A stretch of DNA of 64,000 bases, taken from positions 16,944,574-17,008,573 of the forward strand of contig JAGGNK010013558.1 in assembly GCA_017590115.1 (NCBI GenBank), given 5' to 3'. Below are positions 50,072 to 62,286 of the stretch, piece after piece. The DNA is from Montifringilla adamsi. Lineage: Eukaryota; Chordata; Aves; Passeriformes; Passeridae. The stretch's first letter is position 1. Every line of letters begins with the position of its first letter. The notes under the pieces were generated by a model. That model saw only the letters and a list, made by a program, of their open reading frames with translations. It was not told where the DNA came from and ran no database searches. A program made the translations under genes and the position numbers.

Positions 50072-51277
50072 GTGAGTACTAAAGTATGGTTTGTGCTTCT
50101 CTTACATGCATGAGAATTTTCATGGTGTATGCTTACCACTGAAAGCCACATCAAAGACAAGAGGATGTAATGGCTTGAGAAGGGAAAAGGACTTCTGAGA
50201 AAAAATGAGGTTGTGATATCTGGTCTTGTCAAAATACATTTTATTGTAAAGAATAAGAAGAATCATCTCTAGCTTGGGTTTTGCACTCCCAGTTTTTCAT
50301 GCCTTTGGAACACAAGACAACATTTCAAAATTTCAGGAGCCTACTGCATTACCTAATCCTACCTAAAATATATTTACCAAGATAGGTTTTTGTTGTGGGA
50401 TGTAGGATCATTTACTTACATCTTGTAGGTCTTCATCTGTCTGGTGATTAAGATTTTTACAGTATGTGACAAGCAGGCAAATAGAATTGGATTAATTCTG
50501 TCATCTTACTATTTATTTTGGTCAAGTCTGGACGTAGAAAGTTATTTAGATATTTAAAATTAAGGCTGCTACAGAATGAGAGCCTCAAAAGGTTGCTCGT
50601 CTGAAATTCCAGCAGATACTTCCTTGAACACTGAAGGATATTTGAAAATTTTCTCCCAAGTGCCAACCCAGTGTGCAGCCATAAGTCACTTGGCTCCAGA
50701 ACTTCAGTTTGGGGATAAAAGGAGTGGAAATGTTGCATGTTTTTTGTGGAGGTGTTCATGATGACATTTAATTTCCACCTACAAAAATCAGTTAGTGTTG
50801 AGTATTACTAAGTATTTTCTAAGAAAACGAATACAGGGCTCTGCCACAGCCTTTGAATATTTTAAGAATGCAAATCTTGCAGCAATTAAAGGAGATGAAC
50901 TGGGTGGGTTAATCTGCACAGACCCTGGGGCACTTGAATAGTGTCTCCAAATGACTGCTGATATCGGAAATCATTTCATCGTTCAGAGCCTGAGAGATCT
51001 CTGGGGACTGAACAGCAAACTGACAGTCACGACACCCAGCATCACTTCTGCTATGCTTGAATAAAGCCAATATATTTTGGGTTTTCTCTGTTTTGATATC
51101 CGACATTTCTGTGTTGAGACATCTCCAGGCCTCATCTCTCAGTATGTTACAGCTAAATGGGTTTTTGGTGAACAGCCCAAATGTCTGTGTGGACATTGGT
51201 GTAAATAAAAAGAGCAACATTATTTTTTAGCTCTACAGCTCTGTATTTGTAACTCAAATTTGACCAATTATGTTTCT

Positions 51278-51415
51278 GTTTCCAGTACTTCTGGGGCTGT
51301 ATAAGAACACAGTTTCTCTTGTTCTTGAGCACTCATTGCTGTCAAAGGATAGGAATGAGGCAAAGCGTGAAGAATTCGCTCGTAACCAAATGAGCACCAT
51401 AGATGGGCAGACAGC
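51278..51415 (+). repeat. Direct repeat, copy 1 (unclassified)
   Basis: Homologous to 52040-52178. The 3' 85 bp (51331-51415 versus 52094-52178) align without gaps with 16 differences, about 81% identity; the 5' part is less similar and has a 1-nt indel. Both copies begin GTTTCCAGTA. Copy 1 lies inside an 87-codon open frame (51270-51533). Shared translated words are SKDRNE and QMSTIDGQ. I do not recognise the family. Confidence 0.7.
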
Positions 51416-52039
51416 CTTGATTGTAAGGTGTTGGGGGGAGGCTGTCACTTATTGGTTCTGTATTGAGAAACCTACAGAAAAAGCATTCCAGCTGTGTGTT
51501 CAGCATACTTCAGGTATTTCCAGTTTAGTTTGAGCTGCTTGACAGTGTGCTGTGTAAAAACACGCTGTTTTTGGTAGATACTGAGTAGTTTCCAGTAGTT
51601 TCCCCTGAAAACAAGCACCAGCAGGGCTTGTCATTGGTTAGATACTGTAAATGATTTGCTAGCTTTGTGTTTTTCTGCTTCATTAATTTTTCCTTCCATC
51701 TGTGCCAAAAATTGATGATTATTCTTAGAATACTTCAGTAGGGACATTGTTGTTGGCTCTCACTAGTAAGAGATTTTGTTTCTTGTAGAGAATATATTCT
51801 GCTCTTTTAATTAGTATAGTTATTGTTTTATTTCTTGTATTATCTAACTTTTCAAGCAGAAGTATCATTCTAAGTGATTTTTAAGCTACATATGATGAAA
51901 TTGCATTTTTTAAAGTGTACTTGCTAGGTCATGTGTGTTGGTCATTTACCTTTGACCCCTTAATCACAGCTATCATCTCTCTATTCTGTCAATAAATACT
52001 GCTGGGTCTTTGTCCTTAAATTGTACCTGTCATGGTTTT

Positions 52040-52178
52040 GTTTCCAGTAATTATGAGAGTTGTGAAAAAAAAATAGTCCCTTTTGTTTCAGAAACTCATC
52101 ATTGTCAAAGGATAGGAATGAGACAAAGGCCAAAGAAGTTAGTCATGACCAAATGAGTACCATAGATGGGCAGGCAGC
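52040..52178 (+). repeat. Direct repeat, copy 2 (unclassified)
   Basis: Second copy, about 762 nt downstream of the first. It keeps the same reading frame through SSLSKDRNE and DQMSTIDGQ, then stops at 52194. The 5' part has an A-run (52065-52073) absent from copy 1. Either an old local duplication or two copies of an interspersed repeat. Confidence 0.7.
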
Positions 52179-52905
52179 TCAGCTTTTGATTCAATAGCTG
52201 TTGAATAACAAACATATATGCTGCAGAAAAACAGTTGCCTTTTAAATAATACTGTAAAAACTAGAATTTAAAACATTAGATTTGCGAAAAAGATGGATTG
52301 ATTATTCAAACAGGGGTTTGGGGAGCCTGAAATGTTTAAATTCAAATTATTGAACTTTGTGATTTTCTAAAGATCTGTTTATTTTTTTATCTGTTGGAAA
52401 AACAAAGTGTTAGAGATTAGAAGCAATATATTGGCAAAGTTATCACTAGGAAATGTTATTACTAACTTGTTCTTGTTTGTGTGATGACTGTTTGAAACGT
52501 GCATGTTCATGCTTACATTTTGAAGGTACAACAATTCATTGATTTATAGACATGTTTAGCTTGTCATTGCTTTGTAATAATCCGAATTAACTGTTAAATT
52601 TGTTGTTTTTATAAACTTGTGAATTCATATGAATACTTTTAGTTTTCTCTGTTTGAACTTTACATATTTGAGAAGTTTGAGTAATTCTTTGGAACTGCAA
52701 TTACGTGATGTGTAAGAATTTAACACCATTCTTTACAACAAATGGATGTATTAAAAGTATACGCTTAATAGAGTTTAAAAACTAACAGAATTAACTTTAA
52801 TAAAAACCAACAAACTGCTGTGACAATGTTTCAAATGTGCTGTTTCTGCAAACACAGTTAATGCTAACAGCGTTGTCTTGTTGTTCCTCGTCTTCTCTCC
52901 CGCAG

Positions 52906-53125
52906 CCCGGCTTGCCTGCCCAGAACTTCTCCATGTCGGTGACGGTTCCGGTGTCCAATCCCAACACTTTAACCTACAGCAACCCCGGGAGCTCCCTGGT
53001 GTCCCCATCCCTGGCTGCCAGCTCCTCGCTCACGGACACCACCATGCTGTCCCCGCCCCAGAGCACCCTGCACCGCAACGTGTCCCCCGGGGCGCCGCAG
53101 AGACCGCCCAGCGCCGGCAACGCAG
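52906..53125 (+). CDS. MEF2A: MEF2A coding exon after the alpha exons (Ser/Pro-rich transactivation start)
   Basis: 220 nt encode PGLPAQNFSMSVTVPV through RPPSAGNA plus the first base of a glycine codon: residues 131-203 in the alpha2 isoform. The Ser/Thr/Pro-rich, low-structure segment is typical of the start of the MEF2A activation region and includes the conserved tract TLHRNVSPGAPQRPP. It differs from human MEF2A, as I remember it, at several positions (for example VSNPNTLTYSNPG), which suits a bird. Acceptor CCGCAG, donor GTGAGC; it ends in phase 1. The exon is markedly richer in GC and CpG than its introns. Confidence 0.97.
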
Positions 53126-53310
53126 GTGAGCTCTGCTGCTGCTGCCCTCCTCCACAGCCAGGCACCTCTGTCAGAGCCCACAGGAGCCCTCCCAAGTAAC
53201 AAGTTCTCAGTGGTGTCAGTGCATTTGCCCAGCTGAAGTTTTGACGTACAGAATTCCACGATTCTGTAATGGGGCAAGTCAGTTTAATGCTGTGGCTTAT
53301 TTTTGATTAG
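53126..53310 (+). other. MEF2A: Short MEF2A intron
   Basis: 185 nt, GTGAGC donor to GATTAG acceptor, in phase 1. No internal feature seen. Confidence 0.9.
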
Positions 53311-53370
53311 GTGGAATGCTGGGGACAACTGATCTCTCAGTGCCAAATGGAGCCGGTACCAGTCCAGTGG
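53311..53370 (+). CDS. MEF2A: MEF2A 60-nt exon (GGMLGTTDLSVPNGAGTSPVG)
   Basis: Phase-1 exon of exactly 60 nt: completes the glycine begun in the previous exon, encodes GMLGTTDLSVPNGAGTSPV and the first base of another glycine. Residues 204-223 (alpha2 numbering). Its sequence matches the MEF2A-specific segment between the Ser/Pro-rich tract and the [11 protein letters not shown] region. Because its length is a multiple of three and phase is kept, skipping would leave the protein in frame, though I have no evidence that it is skipped. Acceptor TTGATTAG, donor GTAAGT. Confidence 0.95.
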
Positions 53371-54483
53371 GTAAGTGCAGTATCGTGTCTTTGTTATAAA
53401 AAATAGTCTTGTGGTTTCAGTTTCTCAGTTATTCAAAAGCAATTTTTTATTTTGACTCTTTGGAAAAAGTGGCTGTGGGAGAACAAAGGTCGTAATTTTT
53501 CTAGCTGCACTGTTATTGTCAAGTTTTATAAATTATTATCAGGCATTTAACTTTTTACTGCTGTGCCCTTTGCACTTCAGTAATATTTGCCTTTTTTATT
53601 TTAGTGGTTTTCAGTAGTAGCATGCTGCTGCTTTTGTGTTTCTATACAGGTGTAATTGCAGTATTCTAAAAACATCTTACGTTTGCCAAATCTGAACTAT
53701 TGCACTAAAGGCAGCTCAGTTCTCAACTTCAGTATTTGCAGGTCCTGGATGTTTGATGCTGGTTGTGGTGCCAATCAGAATGAAGCAAATACAGACTGTA
53801 TTGTTTGTATTGCCATGTGTATCTTGCTAATCATTTTCTAGCAATTACATGAAGAAAGCAATAAATCTTGGAAACTGATAGCTGGGATCTGTCTTAGTTT
53901 TGGATGATGATCAGAATTTCTTTTGAAAACAAATTAGAGATCTCGCCAAAAAATTGAATCCACAGTATTTTTTGGCCTTCATTAAAAATATATGATAGCA
54001 CTTTTTCATTTCAATAATATTTTGTCTTCCTAAACAAAATTTAGCACTCTGATAGAGGGCAGCCACTGAAATGTGTCGTGCCACAGACAGACAAAATAAA
54101 TGACAGCTTGCCCACTTTGGTCACATTCCTCCTGTGCCTCTGGAAGCCGTGCTGGCTGAAGGTCAGTTTTGCAAACACACCCAACTCCCCTTGGGAAGTG
54201 TTCATAGCATGGAATTAGAGAAGCAACTGTTGACCTTTCAGTGTTTGCCCACTGGCTACTTAGTGTGGCAGCTGGGAAAAAGTTCTTAGAACATCAAGTC
54301 AGGCAATTGAATTGATGAATAAAAAATGCTGCAACTCTCCCAGGCTGAAAGCACAGGATTGACTTTCCACTCTTTTTCCACTCCTTGGCTATGTGCAGCA
54401 AAGATATGAAATATTAAAGAGTGGTTTCCATCAGGTAAGCAAGATTTTAAATGGAGGAAGCTTCCTCAGTTGAAAAAAGATGA

Positions 54484-54493
54484 CTATTTTTAG
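54484..54493 (-). promoter_or_regulatory. Perfect MEF2 binding site CTATTTTTAG
   Basis: The exact reverse complement of the site at 44443. Two optimal sites inside a MEF2 gene are suggestive of feedback control, but not proof. Confidence 0.35.
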
Positions 54494-56156
54494 AAACTGT
54501 AGAGGTCAGTTGTTGATTGCCATAGAATTTTCAAGTCAGACTAAATAAGTTTATTATCAGGCTGTTTCAGGCCTCTTTTCCCAAATCAGGCTTTATTAAG
54601 AGCAGCTTCAGATCTAAGACTCCTTCCTTCAATAAGCAAATAAAACAGTGGTTACAGTGCTTGCTATAGGGTATCAAACTCTAGAAATGCCCAGTTACAG
54701 CAGCTTGGGGGACATATTTAATGCAGTAAAATGTTTTCCTCCTTGCATTTATTAATAGTTTATGTAAAAAGTCAAAATGCATCACTTATCTCTTACTTTG
54801 CAGAACATCACACCCAAGATGTTATACATATACCCACTCACTTCTAGAAAGGTTTGTCATGCAAGTGAGAGTTGTGACTGTACAAGAACAGGGGAACATC
54901 TTTAAGTACCTCTAGTGAAACTCAAAATACCTGGTTAACACCAGAATGCTAAATTAGAGGGGTACCCAAAGTTGTCAGAGCTCCACTTGCTGTAAGTTAT
55001 GGCATAAAAACTTGGTAACTATTGACAGGTGCACAGGAACCTTCTCAATTACAGCCACAATCAAGAAATCATACGTAACCAGATTGACTAAATCTGCTGT
55101 CAACTTGAGCTTGACAGCTGCTGTTGAAATGTATCTCATGTTAATTATGTCTGCAGACAATAATGGTTTTAGTTTCTTGCTGCATTTATTCTAGAATTCA
55201 CTTAAAAAAATTATTTTCTGCTTTTAGCTTCCAGGTTTGGTTTTTTTTTTAACTTCTCAGGAATGGAGAATTCTCCTGTGGATTTAGTGAAAGGTCACGT
55301 GCCAAATTTGCAGCTCACAATTTATAGGAGTGATGTCAGAGGTAAAGATGGAGTACTGGCATATCCATATTCCCATATATTCTCTTATAAATAAATAAGT
55401 AAAGGAAAACTCCATCTTCTTCAATATTGTGAAGTTCTTGGGAATCTGAGGTTTTGTTCTCATTTTCTTGAAAGACACTTACATGCCTTTATCTCTTAGT
55501 AACAAGCAAGTAAAGGTTATCTTGCTTATTTGGGACCCAGTTCAAACAAAGATGTTGCATAAAATGGCTCATATTGAGTTCACACAAGTCCTTTTCTCAA
55601 GTCCTGTGTAACTTGATTGGAATGGAAATGATTTGCTTTAGCAGTCAATCTGCCAACTTAACAGTTTTTCTGTGGAAAATAACTTTGAGTAAAAATATCT
55701 GCATGTTGTAGCAAAGATTGGTAGGTGGTTTTTTATATCCAGAACAGAAAATTTTGTGATCACTTTATAATACTGAGAGCTTACTTCACATGCAGCTGTC
55801 ATAACTCTGAAAAAGCATTTTCATTTTGTAATATTTTTAAAATTCTACCCACCACATAAAAAACATTTGCTGAAATTTTTTACTTGGCAAATATACCAGT
55901 TTTGAGAGGGAAAAAATGTCCAGCATTATCATGGAGTTTGCTATAGAGCTAATTTATTTTTTCTGTTAATTAGATCAAATGTTACTGAGCTAGATCATTG
56001 ATGATCTTGCTGCTCCTGGTCAATGTTAAACCCTGTTCAATTTGTGATGGGCATCAAACGTGCTCCAGGAGTCTCACCTCACCAGGATGGGGAGAGCACT
56101 TGAGGCAAAGTAGAGCCTCACGTGCCCAGATACAGGGGAGAGTTTCTTTGGCTTAG

Positions 56157-56310
56157 GGATGGATGGATGGATGGATGGATGGATGGATGGATGGATGGAT
56201 GGATGGATGGATGGATGGATGGATGGATAGGTGGATGGGTGGATTGATGGATGGATGGATGAAATGGTAGATGGGTGGGTGGACGGATGGATGGATGGAC
56301 AGATGGAGAT

Positions 56311-56342
<32 letters not shown>
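56157..56342 (+). repeat. GGAT tetranucleotide microsatellite
   Basis: Eighteen uninterrupted GGAT units (56157-56228), then a degenerate continuation with GGGT, GATT, GGAC and other variants up to about 56342. On the minus strand it reads as a long His-Pro-Ser-Ile repeat frame, which is not a gene. Confidence 0.95.
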
Positions 56343-56652
56343 ACATTCCAGTTTGCCATGAGTTCTGCTTTGCTGTGTTCCAGTAGATTGGCATCATCCC
56401 ATGAAGCATCCACAGGTTCCCAGTGAAATGCACTTGCAGTGACCTTGTGCCATCCTTGAGGATCCTGAGAATCAGAAAAGCTCAGAAGTACACCACAGTT
56501 ACTCAGTCTCTACTTTTTCTTCCACACCTTTCATGCGTGGTGTTGAGCCATAAGCATGCCAAGGACCTGAGCTGGTTTTCATTGCCAAGGCTGCATGAAA
56601 TCCATAAACCTTGAGACCTAAGTTCTTCCCGGTCCCAGGGGATTCTTAAGGA

Positions 56653-56680
56653 ATTTTTGGAAGTGGAAGCTTCCAAAAAT
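56653..56680. repeat. Inverted repeat, 11-bp arms, 6-nt loop
   Basis: ATTTTTGGAAG at 56653-56663 pairs with CTTCCAAAAAT at 56670-56680 around TGGAAG. An overlapping GGAAGCTTCC palindrome sits at its centre. Confidence 0.5.
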
Positions 56681-57469
56681 GAAGCTTATGATTTCACAAA
56701 GACACAATATTTTCTGTCTGTCTATTTCTGTGTCAGTGAAATAGCCTTTCTGATCAATTATGCAGATTATGGACACAGTTAATCTTTTGGAAAAGAAGAA
56801 AAAAAGAAAAAGAAATTTTCTTTCCTCTTGCATATTTACCATCAGGAGAATTGATAAGAAAGATCTGGTCTGCTTGAGTACTGAATTTCTCCTCTTTGTT
56901 CCAGACCTGTATCTTTTCTAATGTCCTCACTAATCTTCAGGTTCTGAGAATGTGAAGTAACCTCAGGAATACTGATTTTCTTTGGAGCAGAACTGAAGGG
57001 TATATCTGCTGGAAAAACTGTGTCTTGTGAACTGTTGGATCTCTACTAAGAGTCAGTGTAGATCATGTGTGGTCTTTTATCCTGGCCCGAGGAGGGGTTT
57101 TGCAGAGGTGCCACTGACAGCTTGCACACACCTGTAAACTGCTTGGATTGCCAGAAAGGGATCAAGACAGAACTGGGAATAGCCACACCTGTAAATGGTT
57201 CCCTTTGTCTTGAGGGCTTGGCTGATGGGGGAAGCTTTTTGTGTGTGAGGATAAAAGAATCTCTGGGCTTGGTTTTGCACAAGTCTGAATCTGCAGCGAT
57301 CTGGAGTGCACCAGAGGCTTCAATAACAGAAGGGCTCTCTGTGCACACCTTTCTAGTCGAGTTTGGTGTGTGAAATGAGAGACACCCCAGCAGGGGTGTC
57401 CAACTGACTCCTGAAAAACACCTCTTGCAGTTTCAGGCAAATGTTCTGCATTGATGCTATCAGCATCTT

Positions 57470-57600
57470 CCTTAGGAAAGCAGCTTTCTTCTGCCTCTGC
57501 CCCACTCTGACATTTCCACAATGTCCCCTTGCCAGCCCATTAACCTGCATCAGCTGCAAGCCTTGGCCCTGTGGGGGAGGACCACCTTAGGAAAGCAGCT
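57470..57600 (+). repeat. 16-bp exact direct repeat, 115 bp apart
   Basis: CCTTAGGAAAGCAGCT occurs at 57470-57485 and 57585-57600. Flanks differ, so this may be chance or a remnant of an old duplication. Confidence 0.35.
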
Positions 57601-59486
57601 GTAATAAGCCCTGAGAGCATGTTCCTATGTCAGGCTGTGCACTCCTGGGGTATTTCAGGTCTGTGCTTCCTCTTCAGTGTGACAGGCAGGAGCAGTCCCA
57701 GGCAGTCTTTCCCTAGTCAGAGCTGCTCACTTCCCAGCTGTATGGAAAGGGATCTGACTTGAGAATGTTTGTTCACCTGCTGCTAAGTGCAGCACACAGA
57801 GGTTCCTGCCGTGCTGTCAGTAGTGTCAGGGCATCATGGCTTGCCTTGCTCTGATCTCTGGCAGGACACAGGTCAATACAGCAGTCAGGGTTCCCCTCCT
57901 CCAGGGCAGGGACTCAGGCATCCCTGAGGAACACGAGTCCAGCCTGTTCACTGCTGCAGCTTCCAGGCTCTCCTGAAGAAAAGGGAGTTCTGGGAGTGGG
58001 CTGCAGAGCAGCTGTTCCACAGGGTGTGAGCTGAGCCTTTTCCTTTGCTGGACATTGTCAGCACGTAACAAAGGCTGATCCATCCATCTCTCTGATTAAA
58101 TCAGCTCACAAGAAGTGAGTGGCTGAAATCTGCATTAAAAATGTGCTGGCAAGAAGAGAGAAAGTATTTGATTTTTTTTTTTTTTACTGTAGCTCTTTCT
58201 TCTTGGAAACCACCCATCTGCATGACATGAGGTCAGTTCAGCCCCTGAACTGCCCTTGGTTTCAGTTGAAATTTCATATCTTGCTGTATGTGTTTGTTAT
58301 CTTACCAAAATTTCTGATTTACTGAGAGGTACATGACAGTTCTGGTTAGAATTTGCCATACAGAGAACAAATTATTAATCTCCCAGCTGGGTTAAAGTAA
58401 GTCTCAGCATTTACATAATGTCCCCTTGCCCGGGATACACTGCCACATCCCAGGTTATTGTAAACATGTCATTTCTCTCCTCCTTTCTTTGCCACTCTTT
58501 ACATTGGCTTTGTATAGACACACAGAAGTCAGCAAGTTTAGGAAGTAAACTGATGTCATTAACTGTAATCTGTCTAACTGACAGAAGACCTAAAGGACAT
58601 CCCGTTGCTGTTGGTAGTTTCACTCAGATACAGAAGCAATATGCCTTTGATTTGCTATTGTATTCTGAATAATAACCACCCCTTTAAATTCTAAATATCC
58701 TTGAAAATTCTTTCTCCTTTTATGTAGCTGTAGGCAAAAGAAAATTTCCAACAACCTGGGAAATGAACTCTTTTTAAAGTTCTGTAACATGACTAAGCAT
58801 TCCCTTGACATTTAGTCATGTGTATTTCTTTTTTGCTGCCTTTTAATATCTAAAGTACTGCCTTAGAAGCATAAATCTTGTATGTTAGACATGTTTCAAG
58901 ACCTTATAATACTATCAAAGGTATATTTTAGTTCTCATTGTAGTATTATCTGAGGTATTGATTTGTAAAGATCAGTAGAAATACATTTATTTCAGATTCC
59001 TTGAGATTCTACAGTCAATTCTTTCCAAAGCTAATATAGAACTGGAGCTTTTTGAAACAATGGTAGAATCAGCAGTGAGTGCTGTACAGAGCTGAAAATG
59101 GCAAGAATGGCATATGCTGTTTTTAATTTGCACTTGAATCTGTCATACTAACCCCAAAGTAAACAGATTGAGCAACTAATGCACACAGAAATGCTATTGT
59201 TGGTTTTGCTTGCAATATGTCCCCCTGCCCAAGGTTCTTCATGTAAATGTTTTCCTCCAGTAGATCTTATCTGGCCTCCTGATGCCTCATGAATCAATGG
59301 CTTGTTGCAAACACAATTTTCAGTTTGCTTCTAATTGTGTGACGTCTGTTGGCTTTTATGATGTCACTGGAGGCATAAATATTTATTTACTACAATCCTT
59401 ACTTTTGCTCAATCTTACATGGCTTAGCTGCTTCCCCACTATTATTCCAAAACCGTGTATAATTGTGTTCTGTCTTTCTCTGCAAT

Positions 59487-59606
59487 GAACAAAAACCAAA
59501 AAACAAAAACAAAACAAAAAAAAAAAAACCACACAAAAAACCCAAACAAAAAACCAAACAAAAAAAAAACACCAAAAAAACCCTCCAAAAAAATCTACCA
59601 AAAAAG
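59487..59606 (+). repeat. A-rich low-complexity tract
   Basis: About 120 nt of A with scattered C (patterns such as AAAAACC and CAAAAAA). The lysine/asparagine-rich frame on + and the Phe/Trp-rich frame on - are by-products of composition. Confidence 0.9.
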
Positions 59607-62271
59607 AAAGATTAATGGCATCAATGCCTGTAATTTATTCCTTGAGTAGTAATAAGTACATGGAGTACTTTCCAGCCACGTGTGTTCATTGTTTCAGCTG
59701 ATGTGATTTATATAGTGAAATATGAGTCTGGCTCATGTAATTGAATGCTGTGTCTTGGGCTGCAGGACAGTAAATGAGATTAAGCTGTATTATGTCTCTG
59801 AAGGCAGAATATCCAGTTGGTATCATGGGTGGGTTGTAACATTTCACTTCAGAAAAGAAGTTGCTTCAAAAGTAAACACTTTCTGACTAAACAAGAAGTA
59901 AGCTAATGTACGTTGGCAGGTTTTGTTATCATCAAATCTAATTAAATTATGATTCATATAATTGAGAGCTTATATTTGCATTGGTGTCTGTTTTCCAAAG
60001 GACTGTTTTGCACATGCTTTCACGTCTGTTTTAAGGAGTTAGAGTTAAATAAAACTCTTCCTTGGGAAGTAAAAACAGTTGTATTTTTACACATATGTAG
60101 GATTTTATATTCTGTTTCGATTTCCAGTTTGGAAACATTTTTAAACATAAAGTATTGTCTTTGGGGAAGATCTATAGCGGGTAGGGTAGAAACAATTTCT
60201 GTATTTTATGAAATAGTAAGTAGAATTTATGGGGTTATTAAGGCCTCGGTTTGGCAAAGGGCTGTGTAGTTGCATCATCCTGTACTCATTATCTTTTTCT
60301 GGCTCCTGACCTTGCTCTAAGAAATACCACACATTTAGTTATCCTTTCACTCTTAACTGGTAATTTGATTTTCTTATTAGATTATTAAAGGGAAAAAGGC
60401 TTGAAGTTTCATACTAAAAATGAATATTCTGCACTCTTACTGCAGCCCCAGCATATGATCCTTCAGGTGATCGATACAGACTCTCCAGTGTTTGCTCAGT
60501 GTTCAGTGCCAGCTCTTTATCACAAAGGGCTGCTATTGGATTCGTACCCACAGTATTGCAAACTTAGGATATTTTTTATTACTGTTTCTCCCATTTTAAT
60601 ATATTCTAAACACTCCTTTTGAGAGGTGCTCAGCCTTTTGTCAGAAGAAATGCTTTGACTCTGCCTGCTGCCGCCTGATACTGCGCAGAGCAGGCAGTGG
60701 CAGAGAGTTTGTTGTTTTTGACAGCACCACTAAAAGCATGAAATGTTTCTGAAGGATTGGCAGAGCCTTGGAATAAGGGCTCAGGAAATGACTGGATTGG
60801 GTGTGGAAGAGAGACACTGTCCAGATTTAACACACGGGCTACCGAAATACTTGAACCAGAGGACAGGAAATGCTATCATAGGATGGCCCAAAGTGTACAG
60901 AACCCCACTGTTTGTACAGAGTGCCATTGTTGTGCAGCTTAAACTGCTCAGAACTCACAGCCCTGCCATGGAGAGGTGACACTGACAGCCCCAGTGAGTA
61001 ATAAAATTGCTATTTATTGTTGCGTTAAAGCCCAGACTTAACTTCTGTTGTAACAGTAAGTTCTTTAAATGCTCTGGCATTTTTGCTGAAAATGGGAGGT
61101 GCCACAACAAAGTTTCAGATATAATTTGGTGAAAATGATGCCATTTTCTGGTATTTTTCCTCCCTAGAGTGTTTGCAAATCCATTTAATTTTTACCCTGT
61201 CCATTGTGTAGGATGTCTCTCAATCTCTGCAGGCTGGCTGTAGCTCATGCTGCTCTCATTTATAATGGATAGGAATTGATGCATAACTGTGTTAACAAAA
61301 TCAAGATTCTACGAAAACCGTCTCTGTTTCAGGAACCTTAAGGGTAGCACAGAACTAAATTTCTTCTTTTGGCTTGTTGGTTTTTCCATGTGACCCAGCT
61401 GTGGAGAGTTTTCTCCTACCAGTCAAGAGTATATTTAGCTCTAGTGTGGATTCTCAGCTCCAGCCCAACTTTTCAACCACCTAAATTTTATCTCTAACCT
61501 AGAATCATCTGAATAAATTGTGCTGTTTTCTGCTGAGGAATGTAGATCCTTTAATCACAAAATCAGTTTTTGCTATGGTTTTTAATACAGAAGGAAGAAT
61601 GCTGACATTAAAACTTTACTTTCTGCTGTGTTCCTTCTTTCCCCCATAAGTTCCGAGTTAAAAGTCATATTCCCATACCTCCTATGCAAATACTTCAGAA
61701 AAGTACTAAATTAGAATGACTCCTCCTTGCTCTGTTAACCTTGGAAAACTCAAGGGACATATCAGATCATCCATGTATGGTCAGGCTTTTGGCCCAGTGG
61801 GAAATCCACATAGTGAGTAAATCCAGAGGAGGCCTCCTCACGGCATCCTGGTGAATTCCCATCGAGGTTCTCAGTGTGCCCTGGCTGAGTATCTTGGTAG
61901 TACCAGGAACCTCCATGAAGATTTTTGCCCTTGCTGAGAGATGTTGCTGTTCTTCCTTCTTGCTGTGCTTTTAAAGGCATTAAAAATGTTGCTAAAGAAG
62001 GTAGAATGTGACACTGACAACTTTCTTATTTTAATTGCTTTTAGATTAATATGTATTTAATGCAATAAATTGGATTGGGCATAGGGGCCTATTCAAATTA
62101 GAATAATAATGCAAAATTCATGCCAGCGTGGCGCTATGGGCGATTAAGAGAGAATTTCCCACACAGTGAACTTTGTCTCACAGACTTTTCCCTGATTGTG
62201 CCTATAAAAGCTGCTTTCAGACCTGCAGTGTTAGTGCAAACAGAATCTTACTATGAATTGTGTTTATTTAT

Positions 62272-62286
62272 ACACACACACACACA
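62272..62286 (+). repeat. Short CA repeat
   Basis: About seven AC units following TTTATTTAT. Confidence 0.8.

Larger units (their letters stand above)
50072..52905 (+). other. MEF2A: MEF2A intron after the alpha exons
   Basis: 2834 nt, donor GTGAGT, acceptor TCTTCTCTCCCGCAG with a strong pyrimidine tract. It contains a diverged pair of 138-bp direct repeats listed separately. Nothing else is recognised. Confidence 0.85.

Noticed and set aside
56074..56433. Minus-strand ORFs with His-Pro-Ser-Ile repeats
   Set aside because: Direct translation of the GGAT microsatellite.
57046..58083. GC-richer stretch with several overlapping ORFs, considered as an inserted retroelement or a pseudogene
   Set aside because: No terminal repeats, no recognisable protein domain, and ORFs open on both strands; only a 16-bp repeat was found.
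59383..59649. Lysine-rich + ORF and Phe/Trp-rich - ORF
   Set aside because: By-products of the A-rich low-complexity tract.
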